Of a stretch of DNA of 7,952 nucleotides, positions 1-6,094 are shown piece by piece. The DNA comes from Paracoccaceae bacterium (lineage in GTDB: Bacteria; Pseudomonadota; Alphaproteobacteria; Rhodobacterales; Rhodobacteraceae), in NCBI GenBank assembly GCA_026997055.1, contig JALWJU010000058.1, positions 1-7,952 on the forward strand, written 5' to 3'. The position numbers and the translations under genes are program-made. How positions within the stretch are numbered: position 1 is the stretch's first letter; the number at the start of each line of letters is the position of its first letter. Under the pieces are notes generated by a model. It was not told the origin of the DNA, did no database searches, and worked only from the letters and a program-made list of their open reading frames with translations.

Positions 1-601
1 CGAATACGACCCGAACCGCACCGCCTTCATCGCGCTGATCCGCTACGAGGACGGCGAGCAGGCCTATATCCTCGCGCCCCAGCGCCTCGCGGTGGGCGAT
101 CAGGTGATCGCCTCGGCCAAGGCCGACATCAAGCCGGGCAACGCGATGCCGTTCTCGGGCATGCCGATCGGCACCATCGTCCACAATATCGAGATGAAGC
201 CCGGCAAGGGCGGCCAGATCGCGCGCGCGGCGGGCACCTACGCGCAGTTCGTCGGCCGCGACGGGGGCTATGCCCAGATCCGGCTCTCCTCCGGCGAGCT
301 GCGCATGGTGCGTCAGGAATGCATGGCCACCGTGGGCGCCGTGTCGAACCCGGACAATTCGAACCAGAATCTCGGCAAGGCCGGTCGCAACCGCTGGAAG
401 GGCAAGCGCCCGAGCGTGCGCGGCGTGGTGATGAACCCGGTCGATCACCCCCATGGCGGCGGCGAGGGCCGCACCTCGGGCGGCCGTCACCCGGTCACCC
501 CCTGGGGCAAGCCCACCAAGGGCGCCAAGACCCGCAACAAGAAGAAGGCTTCCTCGAAGCTCATCATCCGTTCGCGCCACGCGCGCAAGAAGAGGCGTTA
601 A
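1..601 (+). CDS. rplB: 50S ribosomal protein L2 (3' part; 5' end outside window)
   Basis: L2 binds 23S rRNA near the peptidyl-transferase centre and helps join the subunits. The reading frame is open from the window edge, with its first complete codon at base 2, and runs 199 codons to TAA at 599-601. Full L2 proteins have about 275-280 residues, so roughly the first 80 are missing. The C-terminal signature [14 protein letters not shown] starts at base 431. Its first histidine (codon 446-448) matches the conserved His229 of E. coli L2, which is linked to peptidyl-transferase activity. [12 protein letters not shown] and a very basic tail ([10 protein letters not shown]) follow, as expected for the family. 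A GTG at base 92 lies inside the L2 core and is not the real start. rpsS begins three bases after the stop. The identification is firm; only the N-terminus is unseen. Confidence 0.97.
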   Translation, partial: EYDPNRTAFIALIRYEDGEQAYILAPQRLAVGDQVIASAKADIKPGNAMPFSGMPIGTIVHNIEMKPGKGGQIARAAGTYAQFVGRDGGYAQIRLSSGELRMVRQECMATVGAVSNPDNSNQNLGKAGRNRWKGKRPSVRGVVMNPVDHPHGGGEGRTSGGRHPVTPWGKPTKGAKTRNKKKASSKLIIRSRHARKKRR

Positions 602-604
602 GAC

Positions 605-883
605 ATGGCACGTTCTGTCTGGAAAGGGCCTTTTGTCGACTCCTACGTCCTCAAGAAGGCCGAGAAAGCCCGCGAATCGGGCCGCAACGAGGTCATCAAG
701 ATCTGGTCGCGCCGCTCCACCATCCTGCCCCAGTTCGTGGGGCTCACCTTTGGCGTGTATAATGGCCGCAAGCATATCCCGGTGAGCGTCACCGAGGAGA
801 TGATCGGCCAGAAATTCGGCGAATATGCGCCCACGCGCACCTATTACGGCCATGCGGCCGACAAGAAAGCGAAGCGGAGGTAG
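605..883 (+). CDS. rpsS: 30S ribosomal protein S19
   Basis: S19 sits in the head of the 30S subunit, forms a complex with S13 and contacts the A-site region. The protein has 92 residues, the usual length. It opens with [12 protein letters not shown] and carries the family signature around residues 47-73 ([15 protein letters not shown] followed by [11 protein letters not shown]), then APTRTYYGH and a basic tail KKAKRR. The ATG lies three bases after the rplB stop. Its SD, AGAGG at 591-595, lies inside the end of rplB, so the two genes are probably translationally coupled. The first dozen codons are richer in A/T than the rest of the gene. Confidence 0.98.
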   Translation: MARSVWKGPFVDSYVLKKAEKARESGRNEVIKIWSRRSTILPQFVGLTFGVYNGRKHIPVSVTEEMIGQKFGEYAPTRTYYGHAADKKAKRR

Positions 884-888
884 GCGAG

Positions 889-1269
889 ATGTCCAAGACC
901 AGGAACCCCCGCCGCTGCGCGGATAACGAAGCCATGGCCAAGGCCCGGATGCTGCGCGTCAGCCCGCAGAAGCTGAACCTCGTGGCGCAGATGATCCGCG
1001 GCAAGAAGGTCGAGCAGGCGCTGACCGACCTGACCTTCTCGAAGAAGCGCATCGCGCTCGACGTGAAGAAATGCCTGCAATCGGCCATCGCCAATGCCGA
1101 GAACAACCACGGTCTCGACGTGGACGAGCTGATCGTCGCCGAAGCCTGGGTCGGCAAGAACCTGACCATGAAGCGCGGCCGTCCGCGCGCCCGTGGCCGG
1201 TTTGGCCGGATCCTGAAGCCGTTCGCGGAAATCACCATCAAGGTGCGTCAGGTAGAGGAGCAAGCCTAA
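889..1269 (+). CDS. rplV: 50S ribosomal protein L22
   Basis: L22 binds 23S rRNA, touches all its domains, and its long beta-hairpin lines the peptide exit tunnel. The product has 126 residues. The typical core [18 protein letters not shown] lies at 22-39 and [11 protein letters not shown] at 65-75. The tunnel hairpin and signature ([17 protein letters not shown]) lie at about 95-111. This hairpin is where macrolide-resistance deletions fall in E. coli (Met82-Lys83-Arg84), and it looks intact here. The short N-terminal stretch before MAKARMLR (residues 1-15) is usual in alphaproteobacteria. The ATG at 889 is preceded by a clear GGAGG at 876-880 that overlaps the end of rpsS. The TAA stop shares its last base with the rpsC ATG. 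Confidence 0.98.
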   Translation: MSKTRNPRRCADNEAMAKARMLRVSPQKLNLVAQMIRGKKVEQALTDLTFSKKRIALDVKKCLQSAIANAENNHGLDVDELIVAEAWVGKNLTMKRGRPRARGRFGRILKPFAEITIKVRQVEEQA

Positions 1270-1976
1270 TGGGTCAGAAAGTCAATCCGATCGGCATGCG
1301 CCTCCAGGTCAACCGCACCTGGGACAGCCGCTGGTACGCAGACACCAAGGATTACGGCGATCTGCTGCTCGAGGATCTGCGCATGCGCGATTTCATCAAG
1401 CAGGAGCACAAGCAGGCCGGCATCAGCCGGGTGATCATCGAGCGCCCGCACAAGAAGTGCCGGGTGACGATCCACTCCGCCCGCCCCGGTGTCATCATCG
1501 GCAAGAAGGGCGCCGATATCGAGAAGCTGCGCCGCAAGCTCTCGACCATGACCGACAGCGAACTGCACCTCAATATCGTCGAGGTGCGCAAGCCCGAGCT
1601 CGACGCGCAGCTCGTGGGCGAGAGCATCGCCCAGCAGCTCGAGCGCCGCGTCAGCTTCCGCCGCGCCATGAAGCGCGCGGTGCAGAACGCCATGCGCATG
1701 GGCGCGCTGGGGATCCGGGTCAATGTCGCCGGTCGCCTCGGCGGGGCCGAGATCGCCCGCACCGAGTGGTATCGCGAGGGCCGGGTGCCGCTGCACACCC
1801 TGCGCGCCGATATCGACTATGCCTCGGTGCAGGCCAGCACCGCCTACGGCATCATCGGCATCAAGGTGTGGATCTTCAAGGGCGAGATCATGGAGCACGA
1901 CCCCGCCGCCCGTGACCGCCGCCAACAGCAACTCCAGGAAGGCCCGGCCCCGCGTGGCGCCGGCGGCCGCCGCTAG
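1269..1976 (+). CDS. rpsC: 30S ribosomal protein S3
   Basis: S3 is at the mRNA entry pore of the 30S subunit and has mRNA helicase activity with S4 and S5. The protein has 235 residues. It opens with the conserved [13 protein letters not shown] type-2 KH domain spans about 39-107, with the GKKG loop at 78-81. The C-terminal S3 domain spans about 120-200. Arg131, Arg132 and Lys135 are present at the positions tied to helicase activity in E. coli. The last 30 residues form a Gln/Pro/Gly/Arg-rich basic tail. The frame is open further upstream to an ATG at 1071, but that extension overlaps rplV. The family start motif, the TAATG overlap with the rplV stop and GAGGAG at 1255-1260 all fix the start at 1269. 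Confidence 0.98.
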   Translation: MGQKVNPIGMRLQVNRTWDSRWYADTKDYGDLLLEDLRMRDFIKQEHKQAGISRVIIERPHKKCRVTIHSARPGVIIGKKGADIEKLRRKLSTMTDSELHLNIVEVRKPELDAQLVGESIAQQLERRVSFRRAMKRAVQNAMRMGALGIRVNVAGRLGGAEIARTEWYREGRVPLHTLRADIDYASVQASTAYGIIGIKVWIFKGEIMEHDPAARDRRQQQLQEGPAPRGAGGRR

Positions 1977-1988
1977 GGAGGGCAGGAC

Positions 1989-2402
1989 ATGCTGCAACCC
2001 AAACGCACCAAGTACCGCAAGATGCACAAGGGCCGCATCCACGGCAAGGCCAAGGGCGGATCGGACCTCAATTTCGGCTCCTACGGGCTGAAGGCGCTGG
2101 AGCCGCACCGCATCACTGCGCGTCAGATCGAGGCCGCGCGCCGTGCCATGACCCGGCACATGAAGCGTCAGGGCCGGGTCTGGATCCGCATCTTCCCGGA
2201 TACCCCGGTCACCTCCAAGCCCACCGAGGTCCGCATGGGCAAGGGCAAGGGCTCGGTCGATTTCTGGGCCGCCAAGGTCAAGCCGGGGCGGGTGATGTTC
2301 GAGATCGACGGGGTGGACGAGGACGTGGCCCGCGAAGCCCTGCGCCTTGCGGCGATGAAACTGCCGGTCAAGACCCGCACCGTGGTGCGCGAAGACTGGT
2401 AG
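1989..2402 (+). CDS. rplP: 50S ribosomal protein L16
   Basis: L16 helps form the A-tRNA site on the 50S subunit and is added late in assembly. It has 137 residues, the normal length. The N-terminus [16 protein letters not shown] is typical, followed by [11 protein letters not shown] (29-39), [18 protein letters not shown] (45-62) and the signature [13 protein letters not shown] (81-93). Arg82 corresponds to E. coli Arg81, the residue hydroxylated by YcfD; whether it is modified here cannot be seen. The SD GGAGGG (1977-1982) directly follows the rpsC stop. This is the last gene of the first transcription unit: two hairpins follow, and the next gene is convergent, on the other strand. Confidence 0.98.
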   Translation: MLQPKRTKYRKMHKGRIHGKAKGGSDLNFGSYGLKALEPHRITARQIEAARRAMTRHMKRQGRVWIRIFPDTPVTSKPTEVRMGKGKGSVDFWAAKVKPGRVMFEIDGVDEDVAREALRLAAMKLPVKTRTVVREDW

Positions 2403-2408
2403 GCGGAA

Positions 2409-2431
2409 ACGAATTTTCGCAGAAAATTCGT
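2409..2431. repeat. AT-rich perfect inverted repeat (10-bp stem, 3-base loop)
   Basis: ACGAATTTTC at 2409-2418 is the exact reverse complement of GAAAATTCGT at 2422-2431, with a GCA loop. It begins six bases after the rplP stop. It stands out as AT-rich against a very GC-rich background. It may help 3'-end formation or protect rplP mRNA from exonucleases, or it may be a copy of a dispersed element. I have an unverified impression that GAATTTTC-type inverted repeats are common after genes in Rhodobacteraceae. Confidence 0.7.
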
Positions 2432-2444
2432 GGGCGCCAGAAAT

Positions 2445-2478
2445 ACCCCCGTCCGGGCAGCCGGGCGGGGGTTTGTTG
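2445..2478. terminator. Intrinsic terminator after rplP, probably bidirectional
   Basis: An 11-bp stem pairs 2446-2456 with 2461-2471, with a GCAG loop and one G-T pair. It is followed on the + strand by TTTGTTGT. Read on the - strand the same stem is followed by TATTTC, a weaker U-tract. It lies between the convergent ends of rplP (2402) and the AIM24-family gene (2501), so it can end both transcripts. This makes read-through from rplP into rpmC unlikely to be the main source of rpmC mRNA. Confidence 0.85.
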
Positions 2479-2500
2479 TGGTCGTGGCGGCGGTGGGGGC

Positions 2501-3286
2501 TCAGTCGTCGCCGAACAGGTCGCCCAGGCCCCCGAGCGCCGAGCCTTCGCCCTTGCTGCCCCCCGGCCCGGCCGCGCGCAGGATCCGGTCGGCGAGGCGC
2601 GAGAACGGCAGGCTTTGCAGGAATACCGTGCCCGGCCCCGTGAGCGTGGCGAGGAAAAGCCCCTCGCCGCCGAACACCATGGATTTCAGGTTGCCGGCGC
2701 GCTCGATGTCATAATCCACGCTGGCATCCATGGCCGCGAGGCAGCCGGTATCGACCCTCAGCGTCTCGCCGGCGGCCAGTTCGCGCCGGATCACGGTGCC
2801 GCCCACATGGATGAAGGCCATCCCGTCGCCCCTGAGCCGCTGCAGGATGAAGCCCTCGCCGCCGAAGAAGCCCACGCCGAGCTTCTTCTGAAAGGCGATA
2901 TCGGTGGTGGTGCCGAAGGCGGCGCAGAGGAAGGCGTCCTTCTGGCACAGCAGTTCGCCGCCGATCTCGGACATGTCCACCGGGATGATCTTGCCCGGAT
3001 AGGGCGCGGCAAAGGCGACCCGGCGCTTGCCCCGGCCTTCATTGGTGAAATGGGTGAGAAAGATCGATTCGCCGGTCAGCACCCGCTTGCCCACGTTGAG
3101 CAGCGATTTCATGATCCCGCCGGAAGGCTGGGCGCCGTCGCCCATGCGGCTTTCGAAGGTAATGCCGTCCTCGAGGTAATTCATCGCCCCGGCCTCGGCG
3201 ATCACCTTTTCGCCGGGGTCAAGCTCGACTTCGACCACCTGCATGTCGTCGCCGAAGATTTCGTAATCCACTTCATGGCATTGCAT
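2501..3286 (-). CDS. AIM24/TIGR00266 (DUF124) family protein
   Basis: The product has 261 residues, no signal peptide and no membrane segment, so it is probably cytosolic. It matches the bacterial AIM24 family (PF01987), named after a yeast mitochondrial biogenesis protein; the bacterial role is unknown. Typical features are [19 protein letters not shown] (19-37), [15 protein letters not shown] (90-104), [12 protein letters not shown] (112-123), [13 protein letters not shown] (174-186) and [12 protein letters not shown] (223-234). Three related blocks, starting LTGES (70), FGGEG (141) and FGGEG (206), suggest an internal threefold repeat, in keeping with the TRAP-like fold I recall for this family. 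The C-terminus is Gly-rich and acidic. The frame continues 61 codons upstream to 3469, but those residues look unlike the family. The ATG at 3286 has the SD GGAAGGA seven bases before it. The gene is antisense to its ribosomal neighbours and interrupts the S10 operon. Confidence 0.92.
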   Translation of the reverse strand: MQCHEVDYEIFGDDMQVVEVELDPGEKVIAEAGAMNYLEDGITFESRMGDGAQPSGGIMKSLLNVGKRVLTGESIFLTHFTNEGRGKRRVAFAAPYPGKIIPVDMSEIGGELLCQKDAFLCAAFGTTTDIAFQKKLGVGFFGGEGFILQRLRGDGMAFIHVGGTVIRRELAAGETLRVDTGCLAAMDASVDYDIERAGNLKSMVFGGEGLFLATLTGPGTVFLQSLPFSRLADRILRAAGPGGSKGEGSALGGLGDLFGDD

Positions 3287-3293
3287 GGTAATG

Positions 3294-3300
3294 TCCTTCC
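3294..3300 (-). promoter_or_regulatory. Ribosome binding site that fixes the AIM24-family start
   Basis: On the - strand GGAAGGA is followed, seven bases later, by ATG at 3286. It supports this start over the possible upstream start at 3469, whose 61-codon extension does not resemble the family and would cover the palindrome and the candidate promoters. Confidence 0.8.
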
Positions 3301-3396
3301 GACTATCGTTGCGTTGCTTGCGGCGTTTGTTTAGCCTTGCCCCGCGGGGCTTGAAAAGGCGATTTGCCCGAATGGCGGGTTTTTTGCTCCCGCGCG

Positions 3397-3424
3397 CATA
3401 TATCGGCCCCGGAGGGCTTGCCAC
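3397..3424 (-). promoter_or_regulatory. Candidate promoter for the AIM24-family gene
   Basis: On the - strand GTGGCA (3424-3419, four of six matches to the -35 consensus) is followed after 16 bases by TATATG (3402-3397, four of six matches to TATAAT). A start near 3390 would leave a leader of about 100 bases. Its -35 element lies on the same bases as the -35 of the forward candidate. The match is weak but well placed. Confidence 0.3.
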
Positions 3425-3446
3425 GCGGCCCAAGGGCGTGTATTGC
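3418..3446 (+). promoter_or_regulatory. Candidate sigma-70-type promoter for the rpmC-rpmD block
   Basis: TTGCCA (3418-3423, five of six matches to TTGACA) is followed after exactly 17 bases by TATTGC (3441-3446, a weak -10 matching only TAT). A start near 3453 would give a leader of about 140 bases before rpmC. A promoter is expected somewhere here because a terminator and an antisense gene separate rpmC from rplP. The exact site is a guess from a weak match. Confidence 0.35.
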
Positions 3447-3593
3447 GCAGCCTTCACCACGAACTCCACCGGGAATCGGGGTGACCTTTGTCGTGCCTGC
3501 CGGATGTGATGCCGGATGCTGTCGGGATCCCGTTCGGGATGAATTGCAGGCGCGAGGGGGCCCGCCGGTGATGTTGATACGAAGGAAAAGGCG

Positions 3594-3800
3594 ATGAAAG
3601 CCGCTGAACTGAGAGAAAAGACCGCCGATCAGCTGCGCGAGCAGCTCGAGGAGCTGAAGAAGGAGAGCTTCAACCTGCGCTTCCAGCAGGCCTCCGGCAC
3701 TCTGGAAAATACCGCGCGGATGCGCCAGGTGCGCCGCGACACGGCCCGGGTCAAGACCGTGCTCAACGAAATGGCCGCCGCCGCGGCCGGCGAAGCGTAA
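3594..3800 (+). CDS. rpmC: 50S ribosomal protein L29
   Basis: L29 is a small helical protein near the tunnel exit on the 50S subunit, next to L23, where the trigger factor and SRP docking region lies. It has 68 residues, in the normal range. The first helix carries [20 protein letters not shown] (5-24), then [19 protein letters not shown] (26-44) and [13 protein letters not shown] (47-59), matching the family two-helix hairpin. The tail is Ala-rich. The SD AAGGA at 3582-3586 lies seven bases before the ATG. It is the first gene after the interruption and so probably the first gene of its own transcription unit. Confidence 0.97.
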   Translation: MKAAELREKTADQLREQLEELKKESFNLRFQQASGTLENTARMRQVRRDTARVKTVLNEMAAAAAGEA

Positions 3801-3812
3801 GGAGGCCCGACC

Positions 3813-4043
3813 ATGCCCAAGCGTATCCTGCAAGGCACCGTGACCTCGGACGCCAACGACCAGACCGTGACCGTGCTGGTGGAGCGCCGCTTCACCCATC
3901 CGGTGCTCAAGAAGACCATCCGCAAATCCAAGAAATACCGCGCCCATGACGCGAACAATACGTTCAAGGTGGGCGACACCGTGCGCATCCAGGAATGCGC
4001 GCCGAAATCGAAAACCAAACGCTGGGAGGTGATCGCCTCCTGA
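3813..4043 (+). CDS. rpsQ: 30S ribosomal protein S17
   Basis: S17 is an OB-fold primary binding protein of 16S rRNA that helps start 30S assembly. It has 76 residues. [20 protein letters not shown] opens the OB barrel, [18 protein letters not shown] (29-46) forms the basic loop, and the signature [18 protein letters not shown] (54-71) is complete. The SD GGAGG at 3801-3805 directly follows the rpmC TAA, giving tight coupling. A 71-base gap follows before rplN, long for this cluster; in E. coli the S10/spc operon boundary falls at this same gene pair. Confidence 0.97.
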   Translation: MPKRILQGTVTSDANDQTVTVLVERRFTHPVLKKTIRKSKKYRAHDANNTFKVGDTVRIQECAPKSKTKRWEVIAS

Positions 4044-4114
4044 GGCTTCACATTCCGGTTTGATCGAAACCCTGGGGCAGGCGAGGCCGGTCCCCAAAGG
4101 TCGGGAGAAACCAA
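4044..4114 (+). promoter_or_regulatory. Structured rpsQ-rplN spacer (possible spc leader)
   Basis: Apart from the 307-base divergent region, this is the longest gap between genes in the cluster. It contains GGTTT/AAACC (4057-4061 with 4067-4071, loop GATCG). It also has a second element in which TGGGG (4073-4077) pairs with CCCCA (4092-4096), enclosing a GGC-GAG-GCC mini-hairpin (4080-4088). TTCACA at 4047-4052 resembles a -35 box, but no acceptable -10 lies 16-18 bases on. The SD GGGAG (4103-4107) lies seven bases before rplN. A regulatory role is inferred from length and position only. Confidence 0.35.
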
Positions 4115-4483
4115 ATGATCCAGATGCAGACCAACCTGGATGTTGCTGACAACAGCGGCGCGCGCCGCGTGCAGTGCATCAAGGTTCTGGGTGGCTCCAA
4201 GCGCCGTTATGCAAGCGTCGGTGACATCATCGTCGTTTCGGTGAAGGAAGCCATCCCGCGCGGGCGCGTCAAAAAGGGCGATGTGCGCAAGGCCGTCGTC
4301 GTGCGCACCGCCAAGGAAGTGCGGCGCGAAGACGGCACCGCCATCCGCTTCGACCGCAACGCCGCGGTGATCCTCAACAACGCCGGCGAGCCCATCGGCA
4401 CCCGCATCTTCGGGCCGGTGGTGCGCGAGCTGCGCCAGAAGAACTTCATGAAGATCATCTCGCTCGCCCCGGAGGTGCTGTAA
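4115..4483 (+). CDS. rplN: 50S ribosomal protein L14
   Basis: L14 lies at the subunit interface, contacts L19 and 16S rRNA in the B8 bridge region, and is the first gene of the classical spc operon. The protein has 122 residues, the standard length, and aligns by eye with E. coli L14 throughout: [20 protein letters not shown] (9-28), [20 protein letters not shown] (35-54), [20 protein letters not shown] (61-80), [16 protein letters not shown] (92-107) and [12 protein letters not shown] at the end. The first 50 codons use more T-ending codons than the rest. The stop overlaps the rplX start as TAATG. Confidence 0.98.
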   Translation: MIQMQTNLDVADNSGARRVQCIKVLGGSKRRYASVGDIIVVSVKEAIPRGRVKKGDVRKAVVVRTAKEVRREDGTAIRFDRNAAVILNNAGEPIGTRIFGPVVRELRQKNFMKIISLAPEVL

Positions 4484-4794
4484 TGGCTGCGAAACTGAAG
4501 AAGGGCGACAAGGTCGTGGTCCTGGTCGGCAAGGACCGGGGCAAGACCGGCGAGATCGTCCGGGTCCTGCCCAGGGAGGGCAAGGCCATCGTCGAGGGGC
4601 TCAACATCGCCATCCGCCACACCCGCCAGAGCCAGACCAGCCAGGGCGGGCGCATCCCCAAGGCGATGCCGATCGACCTTTCGAACCTCGCCTATCTGGA
4701 CAGCAACGGCAAGCCGACCCGGGTGGGCTTCCGCTTCGAAGACGGCAAGAAGGTGCGCTACGCCAAGACCACCGGGGAGACCATCGATGCTTGA
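4483..4794 (+). CDS. rplX: 50S ribosomal protein L24
   Basis: L24 is one of the two initiators of 50S assembly and binds the 5' domain of 23S rRNA. It has 103 residues. The KOW motif lies at about 6-33 ([20 protein letters not shown] is its core), followed by [15 protein letters not shown] (37-51) and the typical [10 protein letters not shown] (63-73) and [13 protein letters not shown] (81-93). GGAGG at 4471-4475 lies within the end of rplN, and the ATG shares one base with its stop. The 3' end overlaps rplE by eight bases, so these three genes are very likely translated in a coupled way. Confidence 0.98.
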   Translation: MAAKLKKGDKVVVLVGKDRGKTGEIVRVLPREGKAIVEGLNIAIRHTRQSQTSQGGRIPKAMPIDLSNLAYLDSNGKPTRVGFRFEDGKKVRYAKTTGETIDA

Positions 4795-5350
4795 TACCGC
4801 TTCTTACACCCCGCGTCTCAAGGCGCTTTATACCGACGAGATCCGCGTAAAGCTGAAGGAAGAATTCGGCTACAAGAACGACATGCAGATCCCGCGGCTC
4901 GAGAAGATCGTGCTCAATATCGGCTGCGGTCGCGCCGCGGTGAAGGACAGCAAGAAGGCCAGGTCCGCGCAAGCCGACCTGACCCTGATCGCCGGCCAGC
5001 ACGCGGTCATCACCCGGGCCAAGAAGTCGATCGCCGGCTTCCGCGTGCGCGAGGGGATGCCGCTGGGCGCCAAGGTCACCCTGCGCGGCGACCGGATGTA
5101 CGAATTCCTCGACCGGCTCATCACCGTGGCCCTGCCGCGGGTGCGCGACTTTCGCGGCGTTTCCGGCAAGAGCTTCGACGGGCGCGGCAATTACGCCATG
5201 GGCCTGAAGGAGCACCTGGTGTTCCCGGAGATCGACTTCGACAAGATCGTCGAGAACTGGGGCCTCGATATCGTCATCACCACCACCGCGAATACCGACG
5301 CGGAAGCCAAGGCGCTGTTGAAGCATTTCAACATGCCGTTCAACAGCTGA
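4787..5350 (+). CDS. rplE: 50S ribosomal protein L5
   Basis: L5 binds 5S rRNA with L18 and contacts P-site tRNA at the central protuberance. It has 187 residues, usual for alphaproteobacteria. The start [12 protein letters not shown] is typical of Rhodobacterales L5 as I remember it. The signature [17 protein letters not shown] (38-54) is followed by [18 protein letters not shown] (73-90), [18 protein letters not shown] (94-111) and [20 protein letters not shown] (134-153). The ATG lies inside the last codons of rplX, with GGGGAG at 4774-4779 as SD. In E. coli the S8 repressor binds the mRNA near the rplE start; I could not find a convincing S8-site fold in this short overlap. Confidence 0.98.
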   Translation: MLDTASYTPRLKALYTDEIRVKLKEEFGYKNDMQIPRLEKIVLNIGCGRAAVKDSKKARSAQADLTLIAGQHAVITRAKKSIAGFRVREGMPLGAKVTLRGDRMYEFLDRLITVALPRVRDFRGVSGKSFDGRGNYAMGLKEHLVFPEIDFDKIVENWGLDIVITTTANTDAEAKALLKHFNMPFNS

Positions 5351-5371
5351 TCCGCGGGAAGGAATAGAGAC

Positions 5372-5677
5372 ATGGCCAAGAAAGCAATGATCGAACGCGA
5401 GAAGAAGCGCCAGCGGATGGTGGCGAAATATGCCGCCAGGCGCGCCGCGCTCAAGGAAATCGCGAACAACGAAGACCTGCCGATGGAAGAGCGCTTCAAG
5501 GCGCGGCTGAAGCTCGCCAAGCTGCCGCGCAATTCCTCGCCGACCCGGCTGCACAACCGCTGCCAGCTGACCGGGCGTCCGCACGCCTATTACCGCAAGC
5601 TCAAGATCAGCCGGATCGCCCTGCGCGAGCTTGGCTCCGCCGGCCAGATCCCCGGCATGGTCAAGTCGAGCTGGTAA
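5372..5677 (+). CDS. rpsN: 30S ribosomal protein S14 (long, zinc-free form)
   Basis: S14 binds 16S rRNA in the 30S head and is added late in assembly. The protein has 101 residues and is the long form: [20 protein letters not shown], then a middle segment ([10 protein letters not shown] to [11 protein letters not shown]), then the signature [19 protein letters not shown] (63-81). Only one cysteine is present (Cys64) and there are no CXXC pairs, so it does not carry the zinc ribbon of the short form. It ends GMVKSSW as usual. The SD AAGGA (5359-5363) lies eight bases before the ATG. Confidence 0.98.
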   Translation: MAKKAMIEREKKRQRMVAKYAARRAALKEIANNEDLPMEERFKARLKLAKLPRNSSPTRLHNRCQLTGRPHAYYRKLKISRIALRELGSAGQIPGMVKSSW

Positions 5678-5691
5678 GGGAGGGCCGAGAC

Positions 5692-6084
5692 ATGAACGAT
5701 CCGATCGGTGACATGCTCACCCGCATCCGCAACGCATCCTTGCGCGGCAAGTCCACGGTGATGACCCCGGCTTCGAAGCTGCGCGCCTGGGTGCTCGACG
5801 TGCTGGCCGAAGAGGGCTATATCCGCTCCTACGAAAAGGTGACCGACGAGCGCGGCCACCCGGCGCTGGAAATCAGCCTCAAATATCACGACGGCACCCC
5901 GGTGATCCGCGAGCTCAAGCGCATCTCCAAGCCGGGCCGGCGCGTCTATATGGGCGTCGAAGACCTGCCCCAGGTGCGCAACGGCCTCGGGGTCTCCATC
6001 ATCTCCACGTCCAAGGGCGTGATGTCGGATGCAAATGCGCGCGCGGCCAATGTCGGCGGCGAAGTGCTCTGCACCGTATTCTGA
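5692..6084 (+). CDS. rpsH: 30S ribosomal protein S8
   Basis: S8 binds the central domain of 16S rRNA early in assembly; in E. coli it is also the autogenous repressor of the spc operon. The product has 130 residues. The N-terminal domain starts [14 protein letters not shown] (2-15) and contains [17 protein letters not shown] (28-44). The linker [15 protein letters not shown] (72-86) leads to the C-terminal domain with [20 protein letters not shown] (105-124), the family's RNA-binding signature. GGGAGGG (5678-5684) lies just after the rpsN stop. Whether S8 represses this cluster cannot be told from the sequence. Confidence 0.98.
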   Translation: MNDPIGDMLTRIRNASLRGKSTVMTPASKLRAWVLDVLAEEGYIRSYEKVTDERGHPALEISLKYHDGTPVIRELKRISKPGRRVYMGVEDLPQVRNGLGVSIISTSKGVMSDANARAANVGGEVLCTVF

Positions 6085-6094
6085 GGAGGGCAGG

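Larger units (their letters stand above)
3287..3593. other. Divergent intergenic region between the AIM24-family gene and rpmC
   Basis: These 307 bases hold no convincing gene. Open frames exist on both strands (for example + 3364-3597, 77 codons), but none resembles a known protein, none has a good SD, and the stretch is GC-rich, where chance open frames are frequent. What can be seen, in order, is the AIM24 SD (3294-3300), a 12-base palindrome inside a longer hairpin (3334-3360), a small hairpin followed by six T's (3366-3385), overlapping candidate promoters in both directions (3397-3446), a 12-base-period direct repeat (3498-3518), an inverted repeat (3527-3540) and the rpmC SD (3582-3586). 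Confidence 0.75.

Noticed and set aside
1071..1268. Upstream extension of rpsC
   Set aside because: It is an out-of-frame shadow of rplV. The conserved S3 start MGQKVNPIG and the TAATG overlap place the start at 1269.
1266..2159. Long minus-strand open frame opposite rpsC and rplP (297 codons)
   Set aside because: Long antisense frames are common in high-GC coding DNA. The product is low-complexity (Ala, Leu, His, Asp) and the + strand encodes clear S3 and L16.
3350..3376. CTTGAAA as a heat-shock (RpoH) -35 box
   Set aside because: The heptamer fits the E. coli sigma-32 -35 consensus, but the sequence 11-16 bases on (AATGGC region) does not fit the -10 box.
3287..3469. A 61-residue N-terminal extension of the AIM24-family protein
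   Set aside because: The residues are Arg/Pro/Lys-rich and unlike the family start. The ATG at 3286 has a near-ideal SD and matches the usual N-terminus.
3364..3597. A 77-codon + strand open frame whose TGA overlaps the rpmC ATG as ATGA
   Set aside because: The overlap is suggestive, but the predicted peptide (many Arg, Pro and Cys) resembles no family I know, there is no good SD, and it would run through the candidate promoters and repeats.
6029..6094. Upstream extension of rplF
   Set aside because: It overlaps the end of rpsH in another frame. The SD and the conserved MSRIGKKPV place the start at 6095.
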